DNA of 64,000 bases, from positions 1,178,001 to 1,242,000 of the forward strand of contig NZ_JAMBNV010000001.1 in the NCBI RefSeq assembly GCF_023715245.1, given 5' to 3'. This document shows positions 60,771-64,000 of the stretch, piece by piece. Position numbers and translations under genes: made by a program. The stretch is from Sporosarcina luteola. GTDB lineage: Bacteria; Bacillota; Bacilli; Bacillales_A; Planococcaceae. The first letter of the stretch is position 1, and each line of letters begins with the position of its first letter. Under the pieces are notes generated by a model. That model was not told the DNA's origin, searched no databases, and saw only the letters and a list, made by a program, of their open reading frames with translations.

Positions 60771-61352
60771 GTGAAACGTGATAAACCGAAATATAAACAG
60801 ATAGTGGATGCGGCCGTCATCGTCATTGCTGAAAATGGCTATCATCAGGCGCAAGTCTCGAAAATCGCCAAGGAAGCGGGCGTCGCTGACGGAACAATTT
60901 ATCTTTATTTCAAAAATAAAGAGGATATCCTTATCTCCGTATTCCGGGAGAAGATGGGCGTTTTTGTCGAGAACGTACAGGAAATCCTGAAAAAAGAAAT
61001 CTCTGCGACAGAAATGCTTGCAAAGATGATTGAAAACCATTTCAGTTTGCTTAATGGCGACCGCCACCTAGCCATTGTAACTCAATTGGAACTGCGGCAA
61101 TCAAACAAAGAGCTTCGGTTCAGGATCAATGAAGTATTAAAAGAATACTTGTCTTTGCTCGATGCCATTTTGAAGGAAGGAATCGAGAAAGGTGAGTTTG
61201 ACAAGCAGATCGATATTCGGTTGGCACGTCAAATGGTATTCGGTACGATTGACGAAACGATCACCTCATGGGTGATGAATGATCAAAAGTATGATTTGAT
61301 GAAATTAGCACCAGAAGTCCATCGCTTACTTTTAAATGGAATGAAAGCGTAA
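60771..61352 (+). CDS. fadR: TetR-family fatty-acid degradation regulator FadR
   Basis: This 193-residue repressor controls beta-oxidation genes and is released by long-chain acyl-CoA in B. subtilis. The N-terminal helix-turn-helix (about 8-55: QIVDAAVIVIAENGYHQAQV, then KEAGVADGTIYLYFKNKEDI) is standard TetR; the C-terminal half forms the ligand pocket. The GTG start at 60771 follows GGTGGTGAGA; the upstream in-frame ATG lies within the operator. The operator in front of the gene indicates autoregulation of fadR-fadB-etfB-etfA. Confidence 0.95.
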   Translation: MKRDKPKYKQIVDAAVIVIAENGYHQAQVSKIAKEAGVADGTIYLYFKNKEDILISVFREKMGVFVENVQEILKKEISATEMLAKMIENHFSLLNGDRHLAIVTQLELRQSNKELRFRINEVLKEYLSLLDAILKEGIEKGEFDKQIDIRLARQMVFGTIDETITSWVMNDQKYDLMKLAPEVHRLLLNGMKA

Positions 61353-61407
61353 ACACAAACGATAATGAGCGATGATAAATAGGCATTTCGGAAAGGGTGG
61401 GGAATGT

Positions 61408-62181
61408 ATGGAGTTCTTGAAACTTGCTATTGAAGATGGAGTTGCGGTTGCCACAATCAACAGACCGCCTGCCAACGCATTATCAAGCGGTCTTATCCGA
61501 GAGGTTGATCAACTGCTCGACAAAGTGGAGAATGATGATTCAGTAAGGGTTATCGTTCTGCATGGGGAAGGAAAATTCTTTTCGGCAGGCGCAGATATTA
61601 AGGAATTCACGACAGTAACGTCCGGCGAACAATTTTCGCAGCTTGCTTCAGCAGGCCAGGACGTGTTCGAACGGATGGAAAGCTTCAAAAAGCCGATCAT
61701 TGCCGCGATTCACGGCGCTGCGCTTGGCGGCGGCCTGGAATTGGCGATGGGATGCCATATCCGGTTTGTCACGGAGAGGGCAAAACTTGGATTGCCGGAA
61801 TTGCAGTTGGGATTGATTCCGGGCTTCGCAGGAACCCAGCGCTTACCGCGGTATGTCGGCATGGCAAAGGCCGCGGAAATGCTGTTGACGAGCGAGCCCA
61901 TCACTGGGGAAGAGGCGGTCCAATGGGGTCTAGCCAATCGTGCATTCCCGGATGAGGAACTGCTTCCGAACACGATGGAAATTGCAAAAAAAATTGCGAA
62001 GAAAAGTCCGATTGCGATGAAGGCAGCTCTACGCATGCTTCAATATACGAAAACAGACTCGTTCTACGAAGGGGTGAAAGCTGAGGCTGATTCATTCGGA
62101 GAAGTTTTCGTCTCTGAGGATGCAAAAGAAGGCATTCAAGCATTCATTGAAAAAAGGGAACCACATTTCAAAGGGAATTAA
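61408..62181 (+). CDS. fadB: Enoyl-CoA hydratase
   Basis: This 257-residue crotonase-fold enzyme hydrates 2-enoyl-CoA in beta-oxidation. The oxyanion hole is formed by SAGADIKEF (about 56-64) and [15 protein letters not shown] (about 102-116); the second catalytic glutamate lies in [21 protein letters not shown]. The start is ATG 61408; a nearby ATG at 61404 is out of frame. It corresponds to FadB (YsiB) of B. subtilis. etfB follows after 22 bp. Confidence 0.94.
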   Translation: MEFLKLAIEDGVAVATINRPPANALSSGLIREVDQLLDKVENDDSVRVIVLHGEGKFFSAGADIKEFTTVTSGEQFSQLASAGQDVFERMESFKKPIIAAIHGAALGGGLELAMGCHIRFVTERAKLGLPELQLGLIPGFAGTQRLPRYVGMAKAAEMLLTSEPITGEEAVQWGLANRAFPDEELLPNTMEIAKKIAKKSPIAMKAALRMLQYTKTDSFYEGVKAEADSFGEVFVSEDAKEGIQAFIEKREPHFKGN

Positions 62182-62203
62182 AAAAGCCAGGGAGGTCTGC
62201 AAT

Positions 62204-62977
62204 ATGAACATTTATGCATTGGTGAAACGGACATTTGACACGGAGGAAAGAATCGCTGTATCAAACGGTAAAATCGTTGAGGACGGTGCGGAATTCATCA
62301 TCAATCCTTACGACGAATATGCAATTGAAGAAGCGATCCAAGTACGCGACGAACATGGCGGTGAAGTGACGGTCATCACGATCGGCGACGAAGAAGCCGA
62401 AAAGCAGCTTCGTACGGCGTTGGCAATGGGTGCGGACAAAGCTGTCCTTATCAACACCGAAGATGATCTGGATGAGATGGACGAGTTCACGGCTGCTAAA
62501 ATCATCGCAGAGTACTTGAAAGACAAAAATGCGGATCTGATCCTTGCGGGGAACGTCGCGATCGATGGCGGGTCCGGACAAGTCGGTCCACGTGTTGCGG
62601 AATTACTGGGAATCAATTATGTAACGACAATTACAAACCTTGAAATCGATGGCACATCTGTAAAAATCATCCGTGACGTCGAAGGGGATTCCGAAACGAT
62701 TGAAACTTCCTTGCCATTACTAGTCACAGCACAACAAGGTTTGAACGAACCTCGCTATCCTTCTTTACCAGGAATCATGAAGGCGAAGAAAAAGCCGCTA
62801 GATGAACTGGAATTGGACGATCTGGACCTTGATGAGGACGACGTGGAAGCGAAGACGGAAACAGTCGAAATCTATCTTCCTCCTCAAAAAGCGGCGGGCC
62901 GCGTCCTTGAGGGCGACTTGTCCGACCAAGTGAAAGAGCTTGTGGATCTTCTGAATAAAGAAGCAAAAGTGCTTTGA
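62204..62977 (+). CDS. etfB: Electron transfer flavoprotein beta subunit
   Basis: This 257-residue subunit accepts electrons from acyl-CoA dehydrogenases together with EtfA. Typical segments: MNIYALVKRTFDTEERIAV, AVSNGKIVEDGAEFIINPYDEYAIEEA, the AMP-binding VAIDGGSGQVGPRVAELLGI stretch and the recognition loop near SLPLLVTAQQGLNEPRYPSLPGIMKAKKKP. The start follows GGGAGG. The stop codon lies within the first hairpin of a following repeat. Confidence 0.96.
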   Translation: MNIYALVKRTFDTEERIAVSNGKIVEDGAEFIINPYDEYAIEEAIQVRDEHGGEVTVITIGDEEAEKQLRTALAMGADKAVLINTEDDLDEMDEFTAAKIIAEYLKDKNADLILAGNVAIDGGSGQVGPRVAELLGINYVTTITNLEIDGTSVKIIRDVEGDSETIETSLPLLVTAQQGLNEPRYPSLPGIMKAKKKPLDELELDDLDLDEDDVEAKTETVEIYLPPQKAAGRVLEGDLSDQVKELVDLLNKEAKVL

Positions 62978-63112
62978 TTTGATTCATCCGAATCAAATCA
63001 AAGCGCCTCCGGCGGATGTCACGGATTTTTAAGGGTGGTTTTCGAGCACGCTCGAAAAAATCCGGACGCAATCACGCCAAGGCGTGATTGATTGTTGGAT
63101 TGATTGTTGAAT
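62973..63112. repeat. Multi-hairpin intergenic element between etfB and etfA
   Basis: The stretch holds a perfect 13-bp stem hairpin (62973-63002, TTTGATTTGATTC and complement around ATCC), a CGCCTCCGGCGG block, a hairpin with TTTTCGAGC-AC-GCTCGAAAA, a perfect CAATCACGCC-AA-GGCGTGATTG hairpin (63069-63090), and a 12-bp tandem duplication GATTGATTGTTG. It is unrelated in sequence to the A-G repeats. Confidence 0.75.
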
Positions 63113-63138
63113 TCATATTGTATTGGGAGGGACTCTAT

Positions 63139-64000
63139 ATGTCTAAGAAAGTAGTAGTACTTGGTGAAGCTCGTGAAGGAGCATTGCGTAATGTGTCATT
63201 CGAAGCGATTGCAGCTGCCAAAACGGTGGCGGGCGGCGGGGAAATCGTCGGCTTGCTATTTGGTGACGCAGTTCAATCATTAGGGGAAGAAATGATCAAA
63301 TACGGTGCGGATCGTGTTATCACTGTGGAGCATCCGCATTTGAAACATTATACATCAGACGGCTTCGGTCAGGCATTCACGGCGGTTTATGAGCAGGAAA
63401 AGCCAGACGCCATCGTATTCGGACATACGGCATTAGGGAAAGATCTATCTCCGAAGATTGCTAGTAAGCTAGCATCGGGTTTAATATCCGATGTAACTGC
63501 AATCGATGGGGAAGGCGATGACGCAGTTTTCATCCGTCCGATCTTTTCTGGTAAGGCATTTGAAAAGGTGAAGAACAAAGACGGTCTTCTTTTCATTACG
63601 GTCCGTCCAAACAACATTGAACCGCTTGCTAAAGATGAAAGCCGTTCGGGTGACGTCTCTTCTGTTTCTGTTGATATTACCAACCTACGCTCGGTCATTA
63701 GCGAAGTAGTCCGCAAGTCGACAGAAGGCGTCGATCTATCGGAAGCGAAAGTCGTCATAGCCGGCGGACGTGGTGTGAAAAGTGCAGAAGGCTTCGCACC
63801 ACTTGAAGAATTGGCACAATTGCTCGGTGGAGCGGTCGGTGCATCCCGTGGAGCATGTGATGCGGATTACTGCGACTACTCCTTGCAAATTGGGCAGACA
63901 GGTAAAGTCGTAACGCCTGACCTGTACATCGCAGCAGGAATTTCAGGCGCTATCCAGCATATGGCTGGAATGTCCAACTCAAAAGTGATTGTAGCTATTA
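63139..64000 (+). CDS. etfA: Electron transfer flavoprotein alpha subunit, 3'-truncated by window
   Basis: The frame from ATG 63139 (ribosome binding site GGGAGG) is open to the window end, giving 287 codons of about 325 expected. The N-terminal domain starts MSKKVVVLGEAREG. The C-terminal FAD-binding domain shows VVIAGGRGVKSAEGF, GASRGACDADYCDYSLQIGQTG and the family signature PDLYIAAGISGAIQHMAGM. With EtfB it passes electrons from fatty-acyl-CoA oxidation to the membrane. Confidence 0.97.
   Translation, partial: MSKKVVVLGEAREGALRNVSFEAIAAAKTVAGGGEIVGLLFGDAVQSLGEEMIKYGADRVITVEHPHLKHYTSDGFGQAFTAVYEQEKPDAIVFGHTALGKDLSPKIASKLASGLISDVTAIDGEGDDAVFIRPIFSGKAFEKVKNKDGLLFITVRPNNIEPLAKDESRSGDVSSVSVDITNLRSVISEVVRKSTEGVDLSEAKVVIAGGRGVKSAEGFAPLEELAQLLGGAVGASRGACDADYCDYSLQIGQTGKVVTPDLYIAAGISGAIQHMAGMSNSKVIVAI

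Overview
The window is a chromosomal segment of a spore-forming, low-to-mid G+C Firmicute of the order Bacillales, most likely a Planococcaceae member close to Sporosarcina or Lysinibacillus. The evidence is gene order almost identical to the Bacillus subtilis blocks polA-mutM-coaE-gapB-nrdR-dnaB-dnaI-thrS, infC-rpmI-rplT-ysdA-ysdB, sspI/ysgA-pheS-pheT and rnhC/zapA-cvpA-polX-mutS2-yshE-lcfA-fadR-fadB-etfB-etfA, a small acid-soluble spore protein gene (sspI), and a meso-diaminopimelate dehydrogenase of the kind known from Lysinibacillus sphaericus. The species call is inference.

Layout: 1-4.1 kb holds the end of hflC and then an accessory segment with a tyrosine recombinase, three small cargo genes (one broken by a stop codon), a 26-bp inverted repeat at its ends and repeated short hairpins around each cargo gene. 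4.1-14.6 kb is the DNA repair, replication and gluconeogenesis block (polA to thrS, with a T-box before thrS). 14.8-19.3 kb holds the L20-leader-controlled infC operon, ysdA/ysdB with a SigW promoter, a dUTPase, an XRE regulator and a phosphoesterase. 19.4-20.5 kb is a decayed IS1182-type transposase relic between repeats. 20.5-35.8 kb carries one-carbon, redox, cell-wall, catalase and phospholipid genes. 36.2-38.1 kb is a tRNA-Ser with an Mrr-type restriction gene. 38.5-47 kb carries recQ, the queuosine genes under a preQ1 riboswitch, ddh, an M42 peptidase and argF. 47-64 kb is the conserved sspI-to-etfA block, including the FadR fatty-acid regulon; etfA runs off the window.

Regulation visible in the DNA: two T-box leaders (specifier ACC for Thr, TTC for Phe), an L20 leader, a preQ1-I riboswitch, a CcpN-type box at gapB, a SigW promoter at ysdB, PerR-type boxes at katA, a FadR box at fadR, and an AUU start codon on infC.

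Beyond the core genes the main structure is a family of seven 129-235 bp interspersed repeats. Six form three inverted pairs, always reverse copy on the left and forward copy on the right, and each pair encloses an accessory segment (the recombinase/cassette region, the IS1182 relic, the tRNA-Ser/Mrr region). Two intergenic arrays with an exact 21-nt period (conserved 12-13 nt core, variable 8-9 nt remainder) lie between converging genes. The cassette-like arrangement beside the recombinase, the bracketing repeats and the 21-nt arrays are the best candidates for undescribed biology here.
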